A stretch of DNA of 64,000 nucleotides from Streptomyces sp. SID14478 (lineage in GTDB: Bacteria; Actinomycetota; Actinomycetes; Streptomycetales; Streptomycetaceae): contig NZ_JAAGMG010001065.1 of assembly GCF_010548525.1 (NCBI RefSeq), positions 88,017 through 152,016 on the forward strand, read 5' to 3'. Positions 24,646-33,120 of the stretch are shown piece by piece (position 1 is the stretch's first letter; the number at the start of each line of letters is the position of its first letter). Position numbers and translations under genes: made by a program. Under the pieces are notes generated by a model, which ran no database searches, was not told where the DNA came from, and saw only the letters and a list, made by a program, of their open reading frames with translations.

Positions 24646-26820
24646 TCACTCCGGGATCACGTCGCGCAGATTTTCCGGCGTGAGGATCCGTGACGCCGGG
24701 TGCAGCCCTTCCGGCGACTGCAGCCCGATGTACGTGACCGGACCCTCCGGCACGCAGGTGCCGTCCCAGACGGTGACCTGCGCACGGCCCATCAGGCCGA
24801 GCAGCCAGCGCACGGTCAGCTGCTCCCGCTCGACGACGTCGCGCAGCAGCGCCTCCACCGTCACGCGGGTCTCCTCGACGCGGTTGGCGTGCGGGAAGCC
24901 CTTGAGATACAGGTGCAGCCAGCGCGCCCGCCACCGACCGTCCGCACCGCGCTGGAACACCAGCGGCAGCGCCACCCGGCCGGGGCCGCGCAGATCGGAC
25001 TTCATCCGCACGGTCCGCGGCTCGAACGGCCGCCCCCGCTGCTCGCCTTCCCGCAGCATGAACCCGAAGAACGACTCCTCGACCTCCACGAAGCCCTCCC
25101 CGGAGTACAGCAGTACCTGCGGCACGACGAAGCTGCCGCGCACCGCCCCGAGCCGCAGCTCGATGAACTCCGAGGCGCCTTCCGGTGCTTCGGTGATGTC
25201 CCCGGAGTGCCGGCCCTCCACATCGGTCAGCTGTGTGTACGAGAGCCAGGTGACCTGTTCGTAGTCGTCGTCCAGGACCACCGCGGACAAGTCGTAGTCC
25301 GTGGTGAGGCTCTTCTGCTTCCAGTACACGAAGAACCGCAGCAGCTCACCGTCGACCGGCGACACCGAACCGCGCGGCAGCACCCCGAGCCCGGAGGAGA
25401 CCGCCTTGCCGCTGAGCGGCAGCGCGACGTCGAGCACATCCGGGTCGACGAGCACCGGCCCGTCCTGCGGCAGGCGGCGCGTGATCTCCGCGTCCAGCAG
25501 CGCGACCAGCCGCTCCTTGACGGCGGTCGGCAGCGCGGGCCGGACGTCCTCGGTGACCCAGGCGCGCCCCAGCCGGTTGATGAACACCCGGCCTGCACCC
25601 GCCCGTTCGAGGCGGCCGCCCCGGTTCAGGAGGTGCTGGCGGACCGAGAGCAGCACCCGCCCGGCCGCCTGCGGCGCACATTCCTCGACGGCGGCGAGCA
25701 CGGCCGTGAGCTCTTCGTCCGTACGGGCCGTGCGCACCAGCCGGTCCAGGGACCTCAGCAGCACACCCGGTGCTGACGTCAGCAGCTCGGCCGCGCCGGC
25801 CACGTCGCCGCGGCCGAGCAGTTCCTCGGTGCGGCTCGCGAAGGAGCGCACCCGCTGCTCACCGCGCGCCACCGCGAACACCTGGGCGGCGTACGGCCAC
25901 TGCGGGTACTCGTGCGGGTGCAGCCGCTCACCGAGCCGCTTCCACGCCTCCCGGTGGGCTCCCGCGTCGGCGAGCTTCGCGGGCGCCGCGGCGACCACGC
26001 CGTCCAGACCCGCGAGCAGCGCCCGGCGCGTGGGCCGCGACAGCTTCACGAACCGGGTGGGCTCCAGCAGGGACACGTCCCCGTCGGCCAGTGCGCAGGC
26101 CAGGCGCAGCACATCGGTGACGGTGTCGAGGAGCAGCCCCGAACCCGCCCGCAGGCGCGCCTTGTTGATCACGGCGCGGTTCTCCCGGACCGGTATCTCC
26201 TCGGGCTGCGGGCCGTCCACGCAAGTCGCGGCGAGCGCGTCGAGATCCCGGAGGTGGTCCTCGCCGAGCGGAGTGCGGCTGCCCGCGAGGTGCAGGTACA
26301 GCGCGCCGACCTCGTCCCGCGCGTCCCGGCCGAGGTGCAGCACGGTCAGCCGGTCGCCGGCCGCCGCGATCAACTCCTCGTGGTGGCCGAGCATGTCGGC
26401 GTACGTGTGCGGGTAGCGCCCGTACGACGGCAGCGTGAGGAGATCGACCACGCCGGTGCTCAGCTGCCGGAGCGTGCCCGCGCGGGACGCGTCGTCGGCG
26501 AGCGCCTCGCGGATGCACCGCACCCAGAAGTCCAGCGTGTCCGGAACGTTCGCCGGGAAGTCGATGAAGTACGCGTTGTGCCGCACATGGTCACCGACCA
26601 GCTCGCGCACCGCGGCCAGGGTCCGCACGGCGACATCGGTCACCGCACCCTCGGACAGCCCTGCCAGCCGAGCGAGGAGCGGCGCCGACAGCTTGAACCC
26701 CACGGACATCAGCGCGGCATCGAACTGCCGCGCGGCGACGGCACCTTCACCGGCCGGCCCTTCGGGGGCGGGGAGACGGTGGGTGTGCCGGACGACCAGG
26801 TGATCGAGAGGGTGGGCCAT
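24646..26820 (-). CDS. Large protein with C-terminal TerD-like domain
   Basis: 724-aa protein. Residues about 468-650 resemble the TerD/tellurium-resistance beta-sandwich: D-L-S-A-V-V-L-D-D-D, W-L-S-Y-T-Q-L, H-S-G-D-I-T-E-A-P-E-G-A-S-E-F-I, then a V-P-Q-V-L-L-Y-S strand. The tail (V-W-D-G-T-C-V-P-E-G-P-V-T-Y-I-G-L) may be a separate module. The N-terminal 460 residues are largely helical, with no enzyme motif I recognise; D-P-P-style nucleotide or RING motifs are absent. In actinobacteria such long TerD-like proteins belong to a loosely defined stress/chemical-defence group. ATG 26820 is preferred over 26856, although neither has a strong ribosome site. It stands alone, without terA/terC/terZ neighbours. 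Confidence 0.65.
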   Translation of the reverse strand: MAHPLDHLVVRHTHRLPAPEGPAGEGAVAARQFDAALMSVGFKLSAPLLARLAGLSEGAVTDVAVRTLAAVRELVGDHVRHNAYFIDFPANVPDTLDFWVRCIREALADDASRAGTLRQLSTGVVDLLTLPSYGRYPHTYADMLGHHEELIAAAGDRLTVLHLGRDARDEVGALYLHLAGSRTPLGEDHLRDLDALAATCVDGPQPEEIPVRENRAVINKARLRAGSGLLLDTVTDVLRLACALADGDVSLLEPTRFVKLSRPTRRALLAGLDGVVAAAPAKLADAGAHREAWKRLGERLHPHEYPQWPYAAQVFAVARGEQRVRSFASRTEELLGRGDVAGAAELLTSAPGVLLRSLDRLVRTARTDEELTAVLAAVEECAPQAAGRVLLSVRQHLLNRGGRLERAGAGRVFINRLGRAWVTEDVRPALPTAVKERLVALLDAEITRRLPQDGPVLVDPDVLDVALPLSGKAVSSGLGVLPRGSVSPVDGELLRFFVYWKQKSLTTDYDLSAVVLDDDYEQVTWLSYTQLTDVEGRHSGDITEAPEGASEFIELRLGAVRGSFVVPQVLLYSGEGFVEVEESFFGFMLREGEQRGRPFEPRTVRMKSDLRGPGRVALPLVFQRGADGRWRARWLHLYLKGFPHANRVEETRVTVEALLRDVVEREQLTVRWLLGLMGRAQVTVWDGTCVPEGPVTYIGLQSPEGLHPASRILTPENLRDVIPE

Positions 26821-26952
26821 GCGGGAAGGGTGACAGAGCGGTACGACCGTACGCACGTGGGTTTTCCGTGCGCGCCCGCGGGCGCTCGCCCGTCCCGGCC
26901 CGTCACTTCACCTGTCCCGGACCGCCCTTGGGGCCGGGCCCCGGGCAGCCGG

Positions 26953-27744
26953 TCAGCCCTGGTCCGTCGCGGGGTCCGGCGACGACACCACCGCGAACTG
27001 CGCGCCTTCCGGGTCCGCCACCGTCGCCACCCGGCCGTGCGCACCGTCCCGCGCGGGCTTGACGACATGGCCGCCCAGATCCGCGACCCGCTCGACGGCC
27101 TCGTCCACGTCCGCGACCTCGAAGTACGTCATCCAGTGCGGGCCGCGGTCGCGGGGCAGCGCGTGCCCGACACCGAGTACGGAGGCCACCGGGCGGCCCT
27201 CCAGGTGCAGCGTCAGGGAGTCGAAGTCCGCAGAGACCACGGCCTCCTCGGTGTATCCGAACACCGCCTGGTAGAACTTCGCGACGCTCACCGTCTCCCG
27301 CGTCACCAGCTCGTTCCACGACACCGCGCCCGGTACGCCGGTCAGCGCCATGCCCAGGTGCCCCGCCGCCTGCCAGATGCCGAACACCGCGCCCGTCGGG
27401 TCGGAGGCCACGGCCATCCGGCCCGCCTCACCCGCGTCCAGCGGACCGACGCCCACCGTGCCGCCGCAGTGCCGCACCGACTCGGCCGTCGTGTCCACGT
27501 CGTCCGAGGCCAGATAGGGCGTCCAGGCGATCGGCAGCTGGCGGTCGGGCGGCAGGAGGCCGATGCCGGCCACCTCCTTGCCGTCCAGGAGCGCCCGCAC
27601 GTACGGGCCGAGCTGCTGAGGTCCCGGCCGGAACTCCCAGCCGAACAGTGCCCCGTAGAACTCCTGGGTCGCGGCCATGCCGTGCACCATCAGGCTCACC
27701 CAGCAAGGTGTGCCCGGTACGCGCGGGGCTGCTGCCTCGGTCAT
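26953..27744 (-). CDS. VOC-superfamily protein with two glyoxalase-like domains
   Basis: 263-aa protein with two tandem VOC modules. The first (about 14-125) begins P-C-W-V-S-L-M-V and includes E-F-Y-G-A-L-F-G-W-E-F. The second (about 140-255) has W-N-E-L-V-T-R, K-F-Y-Q-A-V-F-G-Y and ends D-P-E-G-A-Q-F-A-V. VOC proteins bind metal and act in lactoylglutathione lyase, dioxygenase or drug-binding roles; the pattern here matches the widespread actinobacterial 27-kDa antigen Cfp30B-like type, function unknown. GGAGAGAG precedes ATG 27744. Confidence 0.85.
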   Translation of the reverse strand: MTEAAAPRVPGTPCWVSLMVHGMAATQEFYGALFGWEFRPGPQQLGPYVRALLDGKEVAGIGLLPPDRQLPIAWTPYLASDDVDTTAESVRHCGGTVGVGPLDAGEAGRMAVASDPTGAVFGIWQAAGHLGMALTGVPGAVSWNELVTRETVSVAKFYQAVFGYTEEAVVSADFDSLTLHLEGRPVASVLGVGHALPRDRGPHWMTYFEVADVDEAVERVADLGGHVVKPARDGAHGRVATVADPEGAQFAVVSSPDPATDQG

Positions 27745-28020
27745 CGTCACTCTCTCCTCGGAAACGGAACCCTCGGGGCCCTCATGCGGGATCCCGCGTG
27801 TCGCATCACGCCCGTGCTGATGTTGGCACTCCGTGCCGCGCGGCGCTCCCTGACCGCGCCGAAACCGCCGGACTCCTGGCAGAGGATGCCCGAATCGGTG
27901 TTTCGCTGACATTGCGTCGCCATGATCCGGCCGTGTCCTGCCGATTGACGCTCGGTAGTCGATCGAGCACGCTATCCGAACGCGGGCGCCCGGGCCAGAC
28001 CATGAGCAAGGATGGCCCTC

Positions 28021-28878
28021 ATGAATGCCATCATCACCGCATCCGAACTTGCGAGCGAGTTGGCGGGGGAGAACCCGCCGGTACTGCTCGACATCCGCTG
28101 GCAGCTGAGCGTCGCGAAGGCGGCGGGAGAGCCCGCTTTCGACGGCCGTGCCGAGTACGCCAAGGGCCACCTGCCCGGTGCGGTATTTATCGACCTCGAT
28201 GCGGAACTTGCAGGTCACGCGGGCGCGAAGGAGGGGCGGCACCCGCTGCCCGACCTGGCGGTGCTCGGCGCCGCGCTGCGCGCGGCGGGCGTCTCGGCGG
28301 ACCGTGATGTGGTCGTGTACGACGGTGGACAGGGCTGGGCCGCGGCCCGTGCGTGGTGGCTGCTGCGCTGGACGGGTCACCCGTCCGTGCGCGTCCTCGA
28401 CGGCGGCCTCGCCACCTGGGAGGGCCCCCTGGAGACCGAGATCCCGTCGCCGGAGCCCGGGACCTTCACCCCTGCACCGGGTGCCACCGGACTCCTCGAC
28501 GCGGACGGCGCGGCCGCGCTGGCCCGCTCCGGTCTCCTCCTGGACGCCCGTGCCGCCGAGCGCTACCGCGGCGACGTGGAGCCCATCGACCGCGTCGGAG
28601 GCCACATCCCGGGCGCCGTCTCGGCGCCGACCACGCAGAACGTCGCGGCCGACGGCCGCTTCCTTCCGGCCGCGGAACTCGCCGACCGCTTCACGACCCT
28701 CGGCGCGACCGGCGCCGCGGGCCAGGTCGGCGTCTACTGCGGCTCGGGCGTCTCCGGCGCCCACGAGGTCCTGGCGCTCGCGGTGGCGGGCATCGACGCC
28801 CAGTTGTACGTCGGCTCGTGGTCACAGTGGTCCGCGGACGAGTCCCGCCCGGTGGCGACGGGCCCCGACCCGCAGTAG
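28021..28878 (+). CDS. Thiosulfate/3-mercaptopyruvate sulfurtransferase (two-rhodanese)
   Basis: 285-aa protein with two rhodanese domains. The N-terminal domain is inactive (Y-D-G-G-Q-G-W where the Cys loop would be). The C-terminal domain carries the catalytic C240 in Y-C-G-S-G-V-S-G-A-H. The C-G-S-G-V-S loop is characteristic of the sulfurtransferase TST/MST group. It transfers sulfane sulfur to cyanide or thiols in the cytoplasm. ATG 28021 is chosen, 8 bases after AAGGA; ATG 28012 is immediately adjacent to the site. It ends against a strong hairpin shared with sepH. Confidence 0.92.
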   Translation: MNAIITASELASELAGENPPVLLDIRWQLSVAKAAGEPAFDGRAEYAKGHLPGAVFIDLDAELAGHAGAKEGRHPLPDLAVLGAALRAAGVSADRDVVVYDGGQGWAAARAWWLLRWTGHPSVRVLDGGLATWEGPLETEIPSPEPGTFTPAPGATGLLDADGAAALARSGLLLDARAAERYRGDVEPIDRVGGHIPGAVSAPTTQNVAADGRFLPAAELADRFTTLGATGAAGQVGVYCGSGVSGAHEVLALAVAGIDAQLYVGSWSQWSADESRPVATGPDPQ

Positions 28879-28888
28879 CCGTTCGGGA

Positions 28889-28934
28889 GTACGCAGGGGC
28901 CCGCACCGAATCGCCGGTGCGGGCCCCTGCGTAC
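28889..28934. terminator. Bidirectional terminator between sulfurtransferase and sepH
   Basis: Perfect 20-bp inverted repeat at 28889-28908 and 28915-28934 (tips GTACGCAGGGGCCC and GGGCCCCTGCGTAC) with a 6-base loop between convergent genes. Confidence 0.9.
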
Positions 28935-28943
28935 GAGCGGTGC

Positions 28944-30029
28944 CTAGTCCTGCTTCTTGCGGCGCGTACCGAAGACGATCTCGTCCCAGCTCGGCACCGC
29001 GGCCCGCCGCCCGGGGCGGACCCCGTCGGCCTCGGCCTGGCGGTCGGTGGTGCCGGTCAGGCGGTCCCGGTGGCCCGCCACGGCCCGCGGCATCAGGACG
29101 TCCGCGTACGCGGACCCGGCTCCGGCCGACGCGGCGGGCGCCGCCGGTTCCTCGACCTCGGTGGCCGTGGGTGCTTCCGGCTCCTCCTGCGGCGGCTCGG
29201 GAGCCGTCGTCGGGCGGTCGGGCACCACGATGTCGCCGCGATAGCTGGGCACGGCCTCCAGGAGGCTGGTCAGCGAGTCGCGCTCCGAGGAGGAGGCGAT
29301 CGCCGGCAGGTTCTCCTCGGGTGCGGGCGGCGCGATCTCCGGCGGAGGCGGCGTCGGACGCTCCAGCTGCCGGTCCAGGGCGCGGTCCAGCGGCCGGTCC
29401 CTGGGCAGGCGGGCGATGCGCGGCACGAACGGGAACGTGGGCTCGGGCGCGCCGATGTCGTCGGACTCGCCGATCAGCGAGCGCGCCTCGTCGTCCACGG
29501 CCTGGACGAGCCTGCGGGGCGGGTCGTAGGTCCAGCTCGCCGAGTGCGGTTCGCCCGCGACCCGGTAGACGAGCAGGACTTCCCAGGTGCCGTCGTCCCG
29601 GCGCCAGGAGTCCCATTGGACGGTTTCCTTGTCGGCGCCGCGCAGCAGGAGTCGCTCCTGCACCGCCTCGCCGAGCTGGGGGCCGGTGTTCTCGCCCGGA
29701 CGACGCACGGGGGTCTTCCTGGCCCGCTCGGCCATGAAGGCCCGCTCCGCGAGCACGGGGCCCTCGAAGCGGCGTACACGATCGACCGGGATGCCCGCGA
29801 GCTGGGCGACCTCCTCGGCGGAGGCACCTGCCCGTATGCGCGCCTGAATGTCGCGCGGGCGGAGGTGGCTCTCCACCTCGATCTCGATCTGGCCGAGGCG
29901 CGGACGGTCGCCGCGCACGGCGGCCCGGAGGCGCTCATCGATCGGAAGCGTGTACTCCGTGCTGTCCGCAGCCTTCAGCACCAGCCGTGTGCCGTCGTTA
30001 GAGACGGCCACGACACGCAGTTCGGGCAT
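28944..30029 (-). CDS. sepH: Cell-division protein SepH (DUF3071)
   Basis: 361-aa SepH. The N-terminal about 170 residues are the conserved DUF3071 region beginning M-P-E-L-R-V-V-A-V-S-N-D-G-T-R-L and containing a helix-turn-helix (R-I-R-A-G-A-S-A-E-E-V-A-Q-L-A-G-I-P). The C-terminus is disordered and Pro/Glu/Ala-rich, ending W-D-E-I-V-F-G-T-R-R-K-K-Q, a short conserved tail. SepH is known to bind FtsZ directly and stimulate its assembly in Streptomyces and mycobacteria, so it acts at sporulation and vegetative septa. GGGAGG precedes ATG 30029. Confidence 0.93.
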   Translation of the reverse strand: MPELRVVAVSNDGTRLVLKAADSTEYTLPIDERLRAAVRGDRPRLGQIEIEVESHLRPRDIQARIRAGASAEEVAQLAGIPVDRVRRFEGPVLAERAFMAERARKTPVRRPGENTGPQLGEAVQERLLLRGADKETVQWDSWRRDDGTWEVLLVYRVAGEPHSASWTYDPPRRLVQAVDDEARSLIGESDDIGAPEPTFPFVPRIARLPRDRPLDRALDRQLERPTPPPPEIAPPAPEENLPAIASSSERDSLTSLLEAVPSYRGDIVVPDRPTTAPEPPQEEPEAPTATEVEEPAAPAASAGAGSAYADVLMPRAVAGHRDRLTGTTDRQAEADGVRPGRRAAVPSWDEIVFGTRRKKQD

Positions 30030-30551
30030 GGGGACCTCCCGGGTGGTGCCTGCCGACGTCACGTGCGTCGCTGCTTCCGCTAGTCGAGTGTGGCCTGCCC
30101 GGGTGCAGCCTGCCACAACCTTGCCGAGTTGCCCGGCGTGTCGGGCATCGACCCGAGAGCGCCGTTATGGCACGGTTACCTGTTCGCAACGCTAAGTGAC
30201 CGAAGTCGTCACCCTGTGCAACGAGCCCCCTCCCGGCGGTCCTGGAAGGCCCCGGACACCCTGGCGGGAGACCGGACCCAGGGCTCGCAACAGTACTCCA
30301 TTCGGGCCACTCTCGTGGATCGGCACGCCGCCGAACTTCTCACGGGGGACGGGAGTTGGGCCCGATGCGGCATCGGTGGGTGCCCGTTTCGCGATGGATG
30401 TGCGTGGCGTGATTCACGGAATCTGCGGAACCGGAACCATGCACTTCGGCCATACGTCCCTTTCTCATGTGACAACAGGAAGTTCACGTAGTCTCGGGTG
30501 CTTCACTGTGTAACAGGCCGAGATGTCGAGAAAGGCAGGCAAGGGCAGGAG
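30030..30551. other. Long divergent intergenic region, sepH / membrane protein
   Basis: 522 bases between sepH (left) and the T(Q/R)LL membrane-protein gene (right). It contains a small hairpin TGCCCG/CGGGCA at 30130-30147 and AT-richer stretches around 30160-30210 and 30440-30520 that could hold promoters. No frame looks protein-coding and no known RNA is recognised. The size is large for this window, so an unrecognised small RNA or operator is possible. Confidence 0.5.
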
Positions 30552-31784
30552 ATGGGCGAGAAGCCGGAGAACTCCAAGGACGAGCGGAACGGGCCCAAGG
30601 AGAAGAAGCGGCTGGATCTGAGCGTGCCCCAGGTGGCGGGCAGTGCGGTCGCCGCCGTGGTCGCCGCGAAGCTCGCCTCCAGTTTCGGTGTCTACGGGAC
30701 GATCCTGGGCGCCGGCGTGGTCAGCGCCCTCGCCACCAGCGGCGGCACGCTCTTCCAGCACTTCTTCAGGCGCACCGGCGAGCAGATACGCGACGTCGCC
30801 GTGCAGACCAAGCCCAAGGGCCGCCAGGTGCCGGTCGCCGTGGACGGCCGCCCCGTACCGCGCACCTTCCGCTCGGACGCCTCCATGGACGCCACGAGCG
30901 CCATGGTGACCGGGGTCCGGCCGCCCGCCGCGCGGCCCGCGACGGGCGCACTGCCGACGACCACGACCTGGGGGGCGCCCGCGGCGTCCGCGGGAGCGGC
31001 CGAGGAGGACATGACGCAGCTGCTCGACACCGGCGCCGTGGCCGACCTGCTGCCCGACGAGTCCGAGAAGACCCAACTCCTGGGCACCGCCGATCCGGAC
31101 CGGACCCGACTCCTCGCTACGGGCGATCCGGGCAGGACGCAACTCCTCAAGTCCGCCGACGTCGACGAGGCCACGCGCCTGCTGCGGCCCGCGACGGACC
31201 TGCCGCACCAGGCGCTCCCTGACGGCCCGGACGCCCCGCTTCCGGACGACGAAGAATTCACCGAGGCGACCGTGCACCGGTCCCGTGTCAAGAGCTGGAA
31301 GCGGCCGTTGGTCGCCGCGGCCGTCGTCTTCGGCGTGACGATGGGCGGCATCACGACGTACGAGCTGGTCGCCGGGGAGAGCTTCAGCGGGGACGGCGGC
31401 ACGACCTTGGGGGACACGTTCACCGGACACAGGTCCTCCGGCAACAGCGACCCGAAGCCCAGCACCTCGCAGCAGCCCTCGGATGGCGCCAGCACCGGTT
31501 CCGGCAACGGTGAGCAGTCCGACGGCGACGGCTCCGGCACGGACGGGAACACGACGCCGAGCCCGACGCCGAGCAAGAGCGGCGGCTCGGGCACCGGCAC
31601 CGACAAGGGCTCCGACCCGGACAAGGGCACCGGCTCCGGCTCGGATTCCGGCTCCGGCTCCGACCCGGACGACGGCAGCACGACGCCGACTCCGACGCCC
31701 ACGCCGACCCCGTCGCAGAGCGCGGGCTCGAACCCGGGCACCGGGTCGGGCGCCGACTCCGGACAGCAGGCTCCGGCCGAGTAG
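30552..31784 (+). CDS. Membrane protein with T(Q/R)LL repeat array and Ser/Thr/Pro/Asp-rich exterior
   Basis: 410-aa protein of no family I can name. Residues 1-22 are charged. Residues about 26-66 are an Ala/Gly-rich hydrophobic segment resembling a helical hairpin. Residues 150-212 contain five T-Q-L-L/T-R-L-L motifs at T155, T174, T185, T196 and T208, each preceded by acidic or basic residues. Residues about 252-272 form a second TM helix. Residues 275-410 are a low-complexity Ser/Gly/Asp/Thr tail with T-P-T-P repeats, probably outside the cell. The T(Q/R)LL motifs resemble phosphothreonine sites used by actinobacterial Ser/Thr kinases and FHA domains (inference). The gene is divergent from sepH. 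ATG 30552 has AAGG 7 bases upstream. Confidence 0.75.
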   Translation: MGEKPENSKDERNGPKEKKRLDLSVPQVAGSAVAAVVAAKLASSFGVYGTILGAGVVSALATSGGTLFQHFFRRTGEQIRDVAVQTKPKGRQVPVAVDGRPVPRTFRSDASMDATSAMVTGVRPPAARPATGALPTTTTWGAPAASAGAAEEDMTQLLDTGAVADLLPDESEKTQLLGTADPDRTRLLATGDPGRTQLLKSADVDEATRLLRPATDLPHQALPDGPDAPLPDDEEFTEATVHRSRVKSWKRPLVAAAVVFGVTMGGITTYELVAGESFSGDGGTTLGDTFTGHRSSGNSDPKPSTSQQPSDGASTGSGNGEQSDGDGSGTDGNTTPSPTPSKSGGSGTGTDKGSDPDKGTGSGSDSGSGSDPDDGSTTPTPTPTPTPSQSAGSNPGTGSGADSGQQAPAE

Positions 31785-31791
31785 GACGGGC

Positions 31792-33120
31792 TCAGTCGCC
31801 GAGGACCCGGCGCAGGTACGCGTTGCCGAAGAGGCGGTCCGGGTCCAGGCGGTCACGCAGCTTGGTGAACTCGCCGAAGCGCGGGTAGGCCTGAGCGAAG
31901 TACGCGGCGTCGCGCGTGTGCACCTTGCCCCAGTGCGGGCGGCCCTCATGGGCGGTGAAGATCTGCTCGGCGGCCGTGAAGTACCGCTGGTACGGCGTGC
32001 CCTTGTACATGTGGACCGCGACGTAGGCGCTGTCGCGACCGGACGCGGTGGACAGCGTGATGTCGTCGGCGGGGGCGGTGCGGACCTCGACCGGGAAGCT
32101 GACGCGCAGGTTCGACCGGTCCACCATGGACTTCAGCTCGCGCAGCGTCTCCACGAGGGCCGCGCGCGGAACGGCGTACTCCATCTCCACGAAGCGCACG
32201 CGGCGCGGAGATGTGAAGACCTTGTAGGGGATGTCGGTGTACGTCCGGGCCGACAGCGCCTTGCTGGAGATCTTCGCGATGGCCGGGATGGTGGCGGGCA
32301 CGGCGCGGCCGATCGTGTTGACCACCTGGAACAGGCCGTTGGAGAGCACTTCGTCCTCGACGAAGCCGCTGACCCGCGACACCGGGGCCTCGGGGCCCGT
32401 GCTGCGGTTGTTGCGCTTGGTGTTGCAGTTGCCGGTGTGCGGGAACCAGTAGAACTCGAAGTGCTCGTTCTCCGCGTACAGCGCGTCGAAGTCGGCCGTC
32501 ACCTTCTCGAAGCTCATCGGCTCCTCGCGGGCGGTGAGCAGGAAGATCGGCTCCACGGCGAAGGTGAGGGCCGTGACGATGCCGAGCGCGCCCAGACCGA
32601 TGCGGGCGGCCGCGAAGACCTCGGGGTTCTCCTTCTCGGAGCAGGTGAGCAGTTCACCGCTCGCCGTCACCAGCTCAAGCCCCTTGATCTGCGCGGCGAT
32701 GGAGGCCGACTCGCGGCCCGTGCCGTGCGTGCCGGTGCTGACGGCGCCCGAGACGGTCTGCTCCATGATGTCGCCCATGTTCGTGAGCGACAGGCCCTCG
32801 CGAGCCAATGCCAGGTTGAGCCGCTTGAGCGGGGTGCCGGCCTCGACCGTGACGGTGCCGTTCTCCCGGTCGATGTCGCGGATCCCGGTCAACAGTTGAG
32901 GGCGTATCAACACGCCGTCGGTCGCGGCGGCCGCCGTGAAGGAGTGGCCCGTGCCGACGGCCTTCACCTTCAGACCGTCCTGTGCGGCCCTGCGCACGGC
33001 CGCGGTGAGTTCCTCCACCGACGCGGGCGTCACCTCGCGCACGGGACGGGAGGTGACGTTCCCCGCCCAGTTACGCCACGCTTCGCTGCTCTTCTTGCTG
33101 CCCGTCTGCGCCGTGCTCAT
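31792..33120 (-). CDS. FAD-linked sugar-acid oxidase (D-arabinono-1,4-lactone oxidase type)
   Basis: 442-aa oxidase of the VAO/aldonolactone-oxidase family. The FAD domain includes V-K-A-V-G-T-G-H59-S-F-T, whose His is the position of covalent flavin attachment in relatives, and V-S-G-A-V-S-T-G-T-H-G. The C-terminal ALO domain carries the conserved H-W-G-K (in R-P-H-W-G-K-V-H). These enzymes oxidise sugar lactones or alditols with oxygen, giving H2O2. Its start lies inside the 3' end of the upstream MFS gene (50-base overlap), so expression is coupled. The actual substrate is unknown. Confidence 0.85.
   Translation of the reverse strand: MSTAQTGSKKSSEAWRNWAGNVTSRPVREVTPASVEELTAAVRRAAQDGLKVKAVGTGHSFTAAAATDGVLIRPQLLTGIRDIDRENGTVTVEAGTPLKRLNLALAREGLSLTNMGDIMEQTVSGAVSTGTHGTGRESASIAAQIKGLELVTASGELLTCSEKENPEVFAAARIGLGALGIVTALTFAVEPIFLLTAREEPMSFEKVTADFDALYAENEHFEFYWFPHTGNCNTKRNNRSTGPEAPVSRVSGFVEDEVLSNGLFQVVNTIGRAVPATIPAIAKISSKALSARTYTDIPYKVFTSPRRVRFVEMEYAVPRAALVETLRELKSMVDRSNLRVSFPVEVRTAPADDITLSTASGRDSAYVAVHMYKGTPYQRYFTAAEQIFTAHEGRPHWGKVHTRDAAYFAQAYPRFGEFTKLRDRLDPDRLFGNAYLRRVLGD

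Noticed and set aside
31500..31770. Tandem-repeat or CRISPR-like pattern in the membrane-protein tail
   Set aside because: It is low-complexity Ser/Gly/Asp/Thr-Pro coding sequence, not regular repeats with spacers.
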